Assembly (NCBI GenBank): GCA_964437515.1
Contig: CAYTHB010000003.1
Location: 1-64,000, forward strand
Origin: Sterolibacterium sp964437515
GTDB lineage: Bacteria > Pseudomonadota > Gammaproteobacteria > Burkholderiales > Rhodocyclaceae
Reading direction: 5' to 3'
DNA length: 64,000 nucleotides
Part shown: positions 17,473 to 25,810 of the stretch, piece by piece
How positions within the stretch are numbered: the first letter of the stretch is position 1
How the letters are laid out: the number at the start of each line of letters is the position of its first letter
Made by a program: the position numbers and the translations under genes
Notes under the pieces: generated by a model
What the model was told of the DNA's origin: nothing
Seen by the model: only the letters and a program-made list of their open reading frames with translations
Database searches by the model: none

Positions 17473-18363
17473 ATGCCAGCCGCCACCCAACGCGAAGACC
17501 TTCACCAACGCATTACCAACCAGATCATTGCGGCCATCGAGGCCGGAGCCGGAGCGTACCGGATGCCTTGGAATCCGAAGCTATGCACGGGAGGCGCTGC
17601 CCGCTTGCCGCACAATCCGGTGGGCAACTATGCGTATCATGGGATCAACATCCTCACTCTGTGGGGCAGCCAGCAGCAACATGGCTACGCGACACCAACA
17701 TGGGCGACATTCAAGCAATGGCAAGCCGCCGGAGCCCAGGTACGCAAAGGTGAAAAAGGCTCGCTGACTGTGTTTTTCAAGGCTGCCAACGGCAGTGAGT
17801 CGGCTACAGATTCAGATGAAACACCCCAGCGCAGGTGCTTTATCGCCAAGGCCGCATATGTGTTCAACGTCGATCAGGTTGATGGCTATGTACCGCCCCC
17901 AACGCCGACGCTGACACCTATCGAGCGCAATGCACGAGCCGATGAGCTTGTCGCATCCAGTGGTGCAGTCATCCATCATGGCAGTCACCAAGCCTGCTAT
18001 ATCCCGAGCAGAGACGAAATCCATCTACCGCCTGATGGCGCATTCTTCGATTCCGCCAGCTACTACGCCGTGGCCCTTCACGAATTGGTGCACTGGACCG
18101 GTCATGCCGACCGATGCGGCCGTGACCTTCGAGGCCGATTTGGCACCGAAGCCTATGCCGCCGAAGAATTGATCGCTGAACTGGGCGCTGCCTTCCTCTG
18201 TGCCGAAATTGGCCTATCACCCGAGCCAAGGACAGACCACGCACGCTATATCGAATCGTGGTTGAAGCTACTGAAGAACGATAAGCGAGCTATCTTTACA
18301 GCCGCCGCCAGAGCAGGTCAGGCCGTCGAATATTTGAGGTCATCGATCAGTGCTAAGGCATAG
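17473..18363 (+). CDS. ArdC-like antirestriction protein with zincin domain
   Basis: The N-terminal ssDNA-binding ArdC domain (DUF1738) is clear: LHQRITNQIIAAIEAG, YRMPWNP, GNYAYHGINILTLWG, YATPTWATFKQWQAAGAQVRKGEKG. The C-terminal zinc metallopeptidase-like domain has HELVHWTGH near residue 203-211 and the downstream EELIAELGAAFLCAE. ArdC proteins shield incoming DNA from restriction. Here it sits in the same island as an intact type I system, so it may help transfer of the island or protect it in new hosts. I took ATG 17473; a TTG 12 codons earlier is less likely. All zinc ligands appear present. Confidence 0.88.
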   Translation: MPAATQREDLHQRITNQIIAAIEAGAGAYRMPWNPKLCTGGAARLPHNPVGNYAYHGINILTLWGSQQQHGYATPTWATFKQWQAAGAQVRKGEKGSLTVFFKAANGSESATDSDETPQRRCFIAKAAYVFNVDQVDGYVPPPTPTLTPIERNARADELVASSGAVIHHGSHQACYIPSRDEIHLPPDGAFFDSASYYAVALHELVHWTGHADRCGRDLRGRFGTEAYAAEELIAELGAAFLCAEIGLSPEPRTDHARYIESWLKLLKNDKRAIFTAAARAGQAVEYLRSSISAKA

Positions 18364-18514
18364 CCGTGCCCCAATCCATAGAACAAGCTGTTTTTTCCGC
18401 CAAAGAAAGTTGTTGCACTTGTTTCACTTGTTGCGTTTAAATACACATATAGTCACGGTTATCCACCAAGACCACTTTATCCCGCGCAGACAGGGAACGA
18501 CGGAGCAGGAAAAA

Positions 18515-18982
18515 ATGACAGCATTAAAGAAAAAACGTGAAGCGCATCCACCTCCCCCATCAAAATTAGATATGGAGTTGGCACGCGTAGCTCAGCGTTG
18601 CATCATGGAAGCCTTGGATCGCTCCAAGGCGGTCAAAATCAAGCTGGAAAGTGAAAGCGGAGATATACCGCCGATTGAGCTTCCTCCTGCCTCGCTTCGC
18701 TTGATTGGCCAGTTACTCGGCCTGATGAGCGAGGGAAGGCCCTTTACGCTTATGCCGGAGAAGCAGGAGCTAACTACCGTTGAAGCCGCGAACTTTCTGA
18801 ACGTGTCTAGGCCATTCGTTATCAAGGAGATCGACGCCGGGCATATTCCGCATCGCATGGTCGGATCACATCGGCGGGTACTGCTCAGCGATCTCTTCAA
18901 ATATGCGCAGGAGATGCAGATAGGTAGAGAAGCTGCGCTTGATGAATTGTCGCAACTCTCCCAAGAACTCGGCGATTACTGA
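18515..18982 (+). CDS. HTH antitoxin-like protein paired with PIN toxin
   Basis: A 155-residue protein. The N-terminal half (SKLDMELARVAQRCIMEALDR) is helical, and the C-terminal half carries an excisionase-type HTH: ELTTVEAANFLNVSRPFVIKEI then HRMVGSHRRVLLSDLFKYA. GGAGCAGGA precedes ATG 18515. The stop overlaps the PIN gene start in TGATG, as expected for a toxin-antitoxin operon. It probably binds its own promoter and neutralises the PIN protein. The 150-base gap upstream should contain the promoter. Confidence 0.8.
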   Translation: MTALKKKREAHPPPPSKLDMELARVAQRCIMEALDRSKAVKIKLESESGDIPPIELPPASLRLIGQLLGLMSEGRPFTLMPEKQELTTVEAANFLNVSRPFVIKEIDAGHIPHRMVGSHRRVLLSDLFKYAQEMQIGREAALDELSQLSQELGDY

Positions 18983-19563
18983 TGGCTGGGCACGTCCGCT
19001 ATACCGCCGTAATTGATGCCTGTGTTTTCTATGGGATGCTGAAAACGGATGCCCTAATGTCCCTATGTACTCGCGGGCTCTACGCAGCAAAGTGGAGTGG
19101 ACGAATCGAGGGTGAATGGATCGGCCACCTCACCGAGAAGATGCCCGCCAAAAAGGCTGAAATATTTAGCCGCCGCGACAAGATGCGTTTGGCGGCTCCA
19201 GATTGGGAAGTTTGCGAGCAAGGCATTGCGGAGATAGAACCTGTATTGCGCCTTCCCGATATGGATGACCGGCATGTGCTGGCTGCGGCCATCGTCGGCC
19301 ACGCGGATTGCATCGTCACCGACGACAAACGGGGTTTCGATGATGAGGTAGCCAGTCAATATGGCATTGAGGTAATCGACACTGACAGTTTTATCATCAA
19401 CCAACTTGATCTTGACGAATACCAAGCTCTAGCAGCATTTAAGGCAATGCGGCTACGCTGGCGAAATCCAGATGCTACGGCTGAAGACTTTTGCGCGGTT
19501 TTTGAGAAAAACAAGCTACTACTGACCGCACAGCGCCTAAGGGAACGGATCGAGCTCATCTAG
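18982..19563 (+). CDS. PIN-domain ribonuclease toxin (VapC-like)
   Basis: A 193-residue PIN-fold protein: the first acidic residue is in AVIDACVFYG, the middle acidic motif is MDDRHVLAAAIVGHADCIVTDDKRGFDDE, and VIDTDSFI follows. These acids bind magnesium or manganese for RNA cleavage. A C-terminal helical extension (about residues 140-193) is longer than in minimal VapC. It is translationally coupled to the HTH protein upstream. Toxin function is inferred from the pairing. Confidence 0.82.
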   Translation: MAGHVRYTAVIDACVFYGMLKTDALMSLCTRGLYAAKWSGRIEGEWIGHLTEKMPAKKAEIFSRRDKMRLAAPDWEVCEQGIAEIEPVLRLPDMDDRHVLAAAIVGHADCIVTDDKRGFDDEVASQYGIEVIDTDSFIINQLDLDEYQALAAFKAMRLRWRNPDATAEDFCAVFEKNKLLLTAQRLRERIELI

Positions 19564-19581
19564 TCTTAACCGTGAATCCGA

Positions 19582-20544
19582 ATGGCACATTCTGAGCCCA
19601 CTTTCGAGTCCCTCTTGCGGGAAACTTTGCCATGGATTGATGAGCGCTTCGCGAAAGAGGGTAAGCCAGTTCAAGAGCGTCCTTTCGCGGCGGCACAGAT
19701 AGTAGTTGAATTCTTCATCGTCGAGATCAAGGGCGACACCAAAGACAATTACCTTACGAAACCCTGGTTCGCGGGAATCTTTGACCCAATACTGAATTGG
19801 TACGAACGGCGATACGGTCAGGCGCTCTTGAGGTCTAAACAGGCCAAGACTATTGGTTTAGTTCACTACTTTGGATCGCCTCTCACCTTTCAACTGGCGT
19901 TGGTAGTGAGCGAGCCAGGTGAAATTGGCACAACATGGGTTCGGTTCCCCAAAGAAGTGCTCGAAAACGAAGACCCTCTAACTTGGCTTGATACGCCACC
20001 ACCAATCGAAGCAATGCCGGCGAAACGTGGTAATAGTTTACGGGCTTCTGTGGCAACTGTTGCGAATCTCCTCCGGGGCATCAACAATGATCTCAACACA
20101 GCAGACCTAGGCAAGTCAGCCGCAAGGTCGCTGGTCGCGACTATTCTTAAGCACTTCGAAAAGGCTGCACGGGACGGCGCATCAACTGACCTTTCGACGG
20201 TCGCGCTTGGTATTTGGGACTTGCAGATGGCTTGCGAGAAGGCTATGAAGGCTTTCCTCTTCCAATCAGAAATTGACTATCCTGATACGCATGACCTGCG
20301 CGCGCTTCAAAAGTTGGCGGAGGTAAAGGGAAGCCTTGGTTCAGCCAAGCAATTCGTTGCCGCAATGCCATCCGAACGACGGGTAGTCGCTTGGCGATAT
20401 TCGGAATTGAGCCCACCTACTCCGGCTGATTTTTTTCGTTTCTACCTCGCGGCGCTAAATCTCGCAGGTTCGTATGCAGCAGCCATGTCACGAAAACACA
20501 TATTCAACAACTTTGCCGTACAGCTCCGCAAGCCACCTTGGTAG
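19582..20544 (+). CDS. Unknown protein with C-terminal HEPN-like domain
   Basis: A 320-residue protein that I do not recognise over most of its length. The C-terminal part looks like a HEPN fold: DLQMACEKAMKAFLFQ, then YPDTHDLRALQKLAEV and a late AWRYSEL helix. The RNase motif R-x4-6-H typical of toxic HEPN proteins is not obvious, so this may be a non-catalytic HEPN. The N-terminal 150 residues contain an alpha/beta region (FAAAQIVVEFFIVEI, TIGLVHYFGSP). It begins 18 bases after the PIN gene and precedes a nuclease-like gene. A role in defence is inferred from the surroundings. Confidence 0.6.
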   Translation: MAHSEPTFESLLRETLPWIDERFAKEGKPVQERPFAAAQIVVEFFIVEIKGDTKDNYLTKPWFAGIFDPILNWYERRYGQALLRSKQAKTIGLVHYFGSPLTFQLALVVSEPGEIGTTWVRFPKEVLENEDPLTWLDTPPPIEAMPAKRGNSLRASVATVANLLRGINNDLNTADLGKSAARSLVATILKHFEKAARDGASTDLSTVALGIWDLQMACEKAMKAFLFQSEIDYPDTHDLRALQKLAEVKGSLGSAKQFVAAMPSERRVVAWRYSELSPPTPADFFRFYLAALNLAGSYAAAMSRKHIFNNFAVQLRKPPW

Positions 20545-20630
20545 TAATGTCTAATCGGTAAAGTGGCTCCGAGCATCTTTGAATCAATGGCTGAAGGCTG
20601 TTCATGGCCTTCTCAATTCAAGGAGCTCAC

Positions 20631-21614
20631 ATGCTACAGAACCGATTGCCCCTCGTGCCGGCGGACATCCTCAAGGCACACAAAGTCCACGAGTCGTATG
20701 ACAGCCGCTTCAAATCCGCCGCGCGATTACTGCAAGCATTGTGGCGGGAGGAGCGGGGCTTACCGATTGGCGTACATTGTTCCCCCAAGGGCAAGCGGCG
20801 CAAACTCGGCAGCCGACTCGACCCCGACAGCGCCAAGCAGGGCCATAACTTTCTGACGCCGGAGATTGCCAAGCTGGCATTTCGTGAATCGGTGTATCGA
20901 GAGATTGGGGCTGTGATCGAGCAGGAACGGCTATGGGGCAACATGCTGTCCAGTCAGCCGCTCTGCTTCAATCTGTTCGGCGGCTTGAAGCTGGACATAG
21001 AAAAGGCGAACCGCTTTTTCCGGCACCTTTTTCCGGACTACGTAGCGGCTATCGAAGGTATCTACTTCGAGCATTCGCCAGGCCGGGGCAATTCCGATTT
21101 CACGGATGACAAGACAGCCTTTGATGTCTTCGTTGTCTGCACTACGCTGGATGGCGAACGTGGATTCATTGCCTTCGAGGTCAAATACTCTGAGGCAATG
21201 ACCGAGCCCCTAGCGACAATGCGCCCGCGTTACGAGGAGCTTACCAGTAGTGTCGGGCTCTATCACACGCCACATGCAGCCGTTCTGATGGGCGGGCCGT
21301 TGCAACAACTCTGGCGCGAGCACATGCTCAGCCGCACCATGATCGAACAAGGGCTTTATGTCTCAGGGCGGTTCGTGGTGATCCATCCTGAGCAAAACTA
21401 TCAATGTGCTGGCGCAATTCGCGGCTATCAGAAGCAGTTGGCATCCAACGATCCGGCTGTATCGGGATTTCAGGTCGTCACACTTGATGCGTGCGTGGAG
21501 ACTCTGCGAGTGATTGGCGACCAGGATATAGCCGAACAGCTGCACGCACGCTATCTCGACTTCGGGCGGATAGAGCGGGCAATCTTTGGCGAAGAGGTGT
21601 CTGCTGAGCGATAA
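20631..21614 (+). CDS. PD-(D/E)XK nuclease-like protein (PGN_0703-type)
   Basis: A 327-residue protein with a nuclease-like core: TAFDVFVVCTTLDGERGFIAFEVKYSE gives D, then E-x-K after a beta hairpin, followed by a helix with RYEEL. This is the PD-(D/E)XK layout, and the general sequence resembles the PGN_0703 group. AAGGAG five bases before ATG 20631 fixes the start. It is the last gene of the island, 86 bases after the HEPN-like gene. The substrate is unknown; restriction-like cleavage of DNA is possible. Confidence 0.65.
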   Translation: MLQNRLPLVPADILKAHKVHESYDSRFKSAARLLQALWREERGLPIGVHCSPKGKRRKLGSRLDPDSAKQGHNFLTPEIAKLAFRESVYREIGAVIEQERLWGNMLSSQPLCFNLFGGLKLDIEKANRFFRHLFPDYVAAIEGIYFEHSPGRGNSDFTDDKTAFDVFVVCTTLDGERGFIAFEVKYSEAMTEPLATMRPRYEELTSSVGLYHTPHAAVLMGGPLQQLWREHMLSRTMIEQGLYVSGRFVVIHPEQNYQCAGAIRGYQKQLASNDPAVSGFQVVTLDACVETLRVIGDQDIAEQLHARYLDFGRIERAIFGEEVSAER

Positions 21615-21651
21615 TCTCGGCAGATTTCTCACACGTTGAATTCATCAATTG

Positions 21652-21703
21652 TTCGCTGAAGTTCATGACCATCCGGGTAGTTTGGGGGCATGAATGGGGG
21701 CAT
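21652..21703 (+). repeat. Right terminal repeat with doubled TGGGGGCA boxes
   Basis: Partner of 911-962 in the same orientation and with the same internal spacing. The boxes TGGGGGCA lie at 21683-21690 and 21695-21702. It lies 54 bases inside the candidate right attachment core. Confidence 0.6.
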
Positions 21704-21756
21704 TTTAGGAAGCGAAAATCATGAATAAAAGCAACCGCAAGCCTCCCAGCCCACTC

Positions 21757-21771
21757 TTCCTGTTCAACGTC
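21757..21771 (+). repeat. Candidate attR core
   Basis: TTCCTGTTCAACGTC differs at one base from the ychF 3' end at 808-822. Sequence to its right (a terminator, then hipBA) would be the original chromosome downstream of ychF. The region 21615-21955 otherwise contains no gene. Confidence 0.5.
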
Positions 21772-21824
21772 AAAGCTAAACAAGCTATTTCTCAGTATTT
21801 CATAAGATTGCTTTGAGGTGCCAG

Positions 21825-21849
21825 AACCCCGGAAAATCCGGGGTTTTTT
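21825..21849 (+). terminator. Rho-independent terminator
   Basis: AACCCCGGA (21825-21833) pairs with TCCGGGGTT (21837-21845) around an AAA loop and is followed by a T-run. It lies about 55 bases after the candidate attR, where the ychF terminator would be expected before insertion. Confidence 0.85.
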
Positions 21850-21955
21850 GTTTCTGATCGCTCGCGCCGACTATCGCAGCTACCTACTTTCAAGAGACAG
21901 TAAAGGCTACTACAATAGCACTTAATTGATATTTTTTACGTTAAGGGCTATAAAA

Positions 21956-22267
21956 ATGGCTTTTAATCTATCGACTTCCGTTGAAGTTCTGCACGCGCTG
22001 GGGGTGCGTCTGCGTGAGCAGCGGCTTGCCCAGTCGCTCACGCAGCGTGAACTGGCGCAAATGGCCGGGTTGTCGTTGGGCGCGCTGCGTAAGCTTGAAA
22101 CCGACGGTCAGTGCTCGCTGGAAACACTGATTCGCGTCGTGCAGGCACTTGGTTTGCTCAATGACTTGGACGATCTCTTCGTGCTTAAGCGGCAATCCAT
22201 CGTCCAGATGGAGCAGATGGATCTTGTCAGCCGCCGTCAGCGCGCGTCGCGCAAGAAGGCCTCATGA
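21956..22267 (+). CDS. hipB: HipB-like antitoxin
   Basis: A 103-residue Cro/C1-type HTH protein (LTQRELAQMAGLSLGALRKLETDGQCSLETLIRVVQALG). The start is ATG 21956; upstream residues from 21926 do not fit the family. The stop overlaps hipA in ATGA. It should repress its own operon and hold HipA inactive. The promoter lies in the AT-rich 21905-21950 segment. Confidence 0.85.
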   Translation: MAFNLSTSVEVLHALGVRLREQRLAQSLTQRELAQMAGLSLGALRKLETDGQCSLETLIRVVQALGLLNDLDDLFVLKRQSIVQMEQMDLVSRRQRASRKKAS

Positions 22268-23487
22268 AGCTGCTTACGGTGCATTATTGCGGCTGGGGAG
22301 AAGACTGGCCGCTGGGGCGGTTGGCCGATGACGGTCAATCCCTGCTCTTCGAATATTCTCCCGAAGCCTTGGCTCAGGGTTTGGAACTGTCGCCCTTACA
22401 CCTCAAGCTGCGTGCAGATGCCTACGGAAGTTTTCCGACCTATTTGCATCGCCTCCCGGGGCTGATCGCCGACAGCCTGCCTGACGGCTGGGGTTTGTTG
22501 CTGATGGATCGCCTGTTTCGGCAACAGGGCTTGCGTCATCCCGGGCCACTGGAGCGCCTGGCCTTCATTGGTGAGCGCGCCATGGGGGCGTTACGCTTCG
22601 TTCCGGCAAGCGACGCTGGCATCCAGGAACCCGACTGGTCCTTGCTGACGCTGGCTGAGCAAAGCCGCCTCGCGCTAGCAGGTGATGCGGATGTCGCCCT
22701 GCGTGAACTCGCGCTCACCGGCGGCTCACCGCAAGGGGCTCGACCCAAGGCATTGGTGCAGTACGACGCAACGACCGGGCAGGTCAGTACCTGTTCGGAT
22801 GCACCCGGTAGCCCCTGGCTGGTCAAGTTCCCGGCGCAGAATGAACACAAGGAGGTCTGCGCTATTGAGCAGCTCTATGCCGAGCTGGCTCGGGATTGCG
22901 GGCTGGATGTACCCGAAAGTCGTTGGTTCGACCTTGGCTCTGAACTGGCCGCCTTCGGCGTCGCACGCTTCGACCGGGAAGATGGGCAACGCGTCCCGGT
23001 GCATAGTCTGGCGGGGTTGTTGCAGGTGGATTTTCGCCTGCCCGGTGCTACCGACTACACTGCCTTCCTGCGAGCTACCCGTTTCCTGACCCGCGACGAG
23101 CGCGAAGTGGCGAAGGCCTACGCGCGAGCCGTCTTCAATGTGCTCTTCCACAACCGCGACGACCATCCCAAGAACTTCGCTTGGCGTCTCGGGCGTGACC
23201 GGCGCTGGCGTCTGGCACCGGCTTTCGACCTGACATTCAGCGAAGGCCCGATGGGTCAGCACCACCTGGATGTTTGCGGCGAAGGTGCCGCCATCGAACG
23301 CCAGCATCTGTTGCGTCTGGCGAAAGAAGGTGGCGTCGCAACGAAACAGGCGGAGGAGGTCATCGACCGGATGTTGCTGCAGGCAAGCTCATTGGGCGAG
23401 CGGTTTGAGCGTGCTCCGATCAGGCAGGCTGTGGCGCAGCAGATAAAATTTACCATTGATGCCTGTCGTCTGCGCCTGGAACGCTGA
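22264..23487 (+). CDS. hipA: HipA-like Ser/Thr kinase toxin
   Basis: A 407-residue HipA-family kinase. The N-terminal HipA domain (residues about 5-100) is followed by the nucleotide loop region GSPQGARPKALV near 154-165 and the catalytic block FHNRDDHPKNFAWR near 295-308, then LAPAFDLTFSEG. HipA of E. coli phosphorylates glutamyl-tRNA synthetase and causes persistence; the target of this one is unknown. All catalytic elements are present. It lies directly outside the island's candidate right end, so it may be an older, separate acquisition. Confidence 0.88.
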   Translation: MKLLTVHYCGWGEDWPLGRLADDGQSLLFEYSPEALAQGLELSPLHLKLRADAYGSFPTYLHRLPGLIADSLPDGWGLLLMDRLFRQQGLRHPGPLERLAFIGERAMGALRFVPASDAGIQEPDWSLLTLAEQSRLALAGDADVALRELALTGGSPQGARPKALVQYDATTGQVSTCSDAPGSPWLVKFPAQNEHKEVCAIEQLYAELARDCGLDVPESRWFDLGSELAAFGVARFDREDGQRVPVHSLAGLLQVDFRLPGATDYTAFLRATRFLTRDEREVAKAYARAVFNVLFHNRDDHPKNFAWRLGRDRRWRLAPAFDLTFSEGPMGQHHLDVCGEGAAIERQHLLRLAKEGGVATKQAEEVIDRMLLQASSLGERFERAPIRQAVAQQIKFTIDACRLRLER

Positions 23488-23531
23488 ATTTGAGCTGCCG
23501 CAACAGTGCCAGATCACGGTTAATTGAACAT

Positions 23532-23606
23532 GTTGCGATTTTGAAGAAATCGCAACACATTTGATTAACCTGTTGTCGCCAGCGACATAAACTGGGGATA
23601 TGTCGC
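23532..23606. promoter_or_regulatory. Palindromic elements before fic
   Basis: An 11-bp perfect inverted repeat (TGTTGCGATTT at 23532-23542, AAATCGCAACA at 23548-23558) lies after hipA and may terminate or regulate. TGTCGCAGCGACA at 23575-23587 is a second palindrome, and a further TGTCGC is at 23601-23606, 20 bases before the fic start. The Fic protein has a C-terminal winged helix, so self-binding here is plausible. Confidence 0.5.
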
Positions 23607-23626
23607 AAAACTCGAAGAATTAAACC

Positions 23627-24739
23627 ATGACCGATGGGCGCCCAGGCCAGCCCTATAACGACTTGCCCTCTTTGCCACCCGCAGCAGAGGTCGAAACACG
23701 TCCGGTACTCAAACAGTGTATCGCTGCGCGCGCTGCCTTGGCGGAAATGAAACAGGCAGCGGAGTTGATTCCCAATCAGGGTGTTCTGATTAATGTGCTG
23801 CCACTTCTGGAAGCGCAAGCCAGTTCGGAAATCGAGAACATCGTCACCACCACAGACCGACTTTTTCAGTACCAGAGTGCCGGGGAGCCTGCCGATCCCG
23901 CCACCCGCGAAGCCTTGCGTCACAGCAGCGCACTACTGGAAGGCTATCGGGTACTCAAGCAATTTCCTTTGAATACCCGCACCGCCGAGCAGGTTTGTTC
24001 ACGCATCAAGGGCATCGAGATGCAGGTCAGGCGCGTACCGGGAACGGCACTCGCCAACCAAGCCACCGGCGAAGTGATCTACACCCCGCCTGTCGGTGAA
24101 GATTTGCTGCGGACAAAACTCGCCAACTGGGAACGCTATCTTCATGAAGCGCGCGATATCGATCCCTTGATCCGTATGGCGGTTGGACATTACCAGTTCG
24201 AGGCGATCCACCCGTTCACTGATGGCAATGGTCGCACCGGGCGCATTCTGAATAGCTTGTATTTGATACAGGAGGATTTGCTGACGCTACCGATTCTTTA
24301 TCTCAGCCGTCATATCATCAAGAACAAAACCGAATATTATCGGCTGCTGCTCGATGTCACGCGCAGCCAGGCATGGGAGCCGTGGATTATTTATTTACTC
24401 CAGGGTGTTGAGGAAACAGCACGGTGGACAATCGCCAAGATTTCAGCCATCCGCAATCTATCTGCATTGACCATCACGCACGTAAAACAGGTTGCCCCGA
24501 AAATCTACAGCCACGAATTGCTTGATCTGATTTTCGATTTTCCTTACTGCCGCATACAGAATTTAGTGGAGAAAGATATTGCCGGTCGTCAAGCAGCTTC
24601 ACGCTATCTCAAACAGCTCGTTGAAATTGGGGTGCTGGAAGAAAGAACCGTCGGACGCGACAAGCTGTTTATTCATCCGAAGCTGATGCAACTGCTGACG
24701 CGGGATGACAAGGCTGTTTCTGGATACTTTCGAATGTGA
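23627..24739 (+). CDS. Fic-family AMP-transferase, class II
   Basis: A 370-residue Fic protein. The catalytic motif HPFTDGNGRTGR is at about residues 195-206. The N-terminal inhibitory helix motif S-x-x-x-E-N is visible as SSEIEN near residues 66-71, which defines class II (self-inhibited) Fic enzymes. The C-terminal part (ASRYLKQLVEIGVLEERTVGRDKLF) is a winged helix for DNA binding. Fic proteins transfer AMP from ATP to hydroxyl side chains of target proteins. The target is unknown. It is transcribed in the same direction as hipBA but with its own palindromic leader. Confidence 0.9.
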   Translation: MTDGRPGQPYNDLPSLPPAAEVETRPVLKQCIAARAALAEMKQAAELIPNQGVLINVLPLLEAQASSEIENIVTTTDRLFQYQSAGEPADPATREALRHSSALLEGYRVLKQFPLNTRTAEQVCSRIKGIEMQVRRVPGTALANQATGEVIYTPPVGEDLLRTKLANWERYLHEARDIDPLIRMAVGHYQFEAIHPFTDGNGRTGRILNSLYLIQEDLLTLPILYLSRHIIKNKTEYYRLLLDVTRSQAWEPWIIYLLQGVEETARWTIAKISAIRNLSALTITHVKQVAPKIYSHELLDLIFDFPYCRIQNLVEKDIAGRQAASRYLKQLVEIGVLEERTVGRDKLFIHPKLMQLLTRDDKAVSGYFRM

Positions 24740-24751
24740 AAGCCCCATTTT

Positions 24752-25810
24752 TCAAGGCATCAGCCGAACAGATGCATCCCCACCGGTTTCCATTTTCAAT
24801 CGTGATTTCAGAGACGACGTGATGTCAATTCGGCCTTGAGCATCGATGCGCAGGGCGTCGGTAATGCCCAATTTTTCGGCTTCAGTCCGCCAGTTTTTTC
24901 CAGCAATGAATAGGGGTTTTGAGAGCGCGTCGGAACGCATACCCGCGTCTGGGCCGGGTGGAATCAGGACGGTGACCGCTTCGGTGTCTTGTACTGGACG
25001 TGCCGTGCGTGGGTCGAGCAAGTGGCAGTAACGCTGGCCATCGAGCATGAAATATCGTTGATAGTCTCCCGACGTGCCAATTGCTTCGCCATCATGCAGA
25101 TCAAGTGAAGCCAGCGGTGTGGTGGCGCGTGGATGCTGGATGCCGACACGCCACGGTTTTTCGCCTTTGCGCCCTAGTGCCATGATGTTTCCACCGATGT
25201 TGATCAGGGCATTGTGGATACCGCGTGCCTTGAGCAGTGTTGCGGCACGATCCAGTGCCACGCCTTTTAGATAACCTCCGAAATCCAGTGCGACCTGGGG
25301 ATTATCGCTACTCACTCGATTGCCTTTGACATGCAGATCGCGGATGGAAGGGTGAGACGCTTGCCATGCCGCCAGTTTTTGAGGGTCGGGGAGTACGGGT
25401 TTGAAATCGTCATTTTGAAAGCCCCACAGCGCGATTAGGTGGCCGATTCCCGGATCAAACAGGCCATCGCCTTGGGCAGAAATTTTCTGCGCGGTCAGAA
25501 TCAGTGTGGCGAGTTCATTGCTTACGGTGGCAGGCTGTCCTGCCGCGATGGCATTGTTGAGTGTCGTGAGTTCCGAGGGCTGCCAGGCATGGTAGCTTCG
25601 ATGCAGACGATCAAATTCGCGTAATACTTCGGCGGCTGCCGAATGGCCGCGTTCGGGCGTTTCGCCATAGACCAGCACTTCGACACGCGTGCCAAAAACA
25701 AAGGATTCCTGATGAATGACCGGGTCGATATTTGGGCGGCAGGCAGCCAGCAAGCCAATAAGCAGGATGGGCAGAATCAGTAAAACCGACCGAACAGCGT
25801 GTTTCAACAT
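24752..25810 (-). CDS. apbE: FAD:protein FMN transferase (lipoprotein)
   Basis: ApbE attaches FMN to threonine in periplasmic or membrane flavoproteins such as Na+-NQR and Rnf subunits. A lipoprotein signal is visible (LLILPILLIGLLAACRP, lipid Cys in the LAAC lipobox). Family motifs follow: FDPGIGHLIALWGF, ALDFGGYLKGVALDRA, NALINIGGNIMALG and GTSGDYQRYF. The start ATG 25810 overlaps the gshB stop (TGATG), so it is the third gene of a gshA-gshB-apbE operon. Confidence 0.93.
   Translation of the reverse strand: MLKHAVRSVLLILPILLIGLLAACRPNIDPVIHQESFVFGTRVEVLVYGETPERGHSAAAEVLREFDRLHRSYHAWQPSELTTLNNAIAAGQPATVSNELATLILTAQKISAQGDGLFDPGIGHLIALWGFQNDDFKPVLPDPQKLAAWQASHPSIRDLHVKGNRVSSDNPQVALDFGGYLKGVALDRAATLLKARGIHNALINIGGNIMALGRKGEKPWRVGIQHPRATTPLASLDLHDGEAIGTSGDYQRYFMLDGQRYCHLLDPRTARPVQDTEAVTVLIPPGPDAGMRSDALSKPLFIAGKNWRTEAEKLGITDALRIDAQGRIDITSSLKSRLKMETGGDASVRLMP

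Larger units (their letters stand above)
808..21771. mobile_element. Integrase-bearing genomic island inserted at the ychF 3' end
   Basis: Seen in the sequence: a P4-like integrase directly downstream of ychF and pointing inward; a 15-bp sequence at 808-822 repeated with one mismatch at 21757-21771; and 52-bp imperfect repeats inside both ends. The content between them is accessory: type I restriction-modification, antirestriction, toxin-antitoxin, a Rep-like protein and orphan nuclease-like genes. No conjugation genes or phage structural genes are seen, so it resembles a non-conjugative integrative element or defence island. The exact borders are inferred. A perfect stem-loop terminator at 21825-21849 just outside the right end could be the original ychF terminator. 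Confidence 0.7.
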
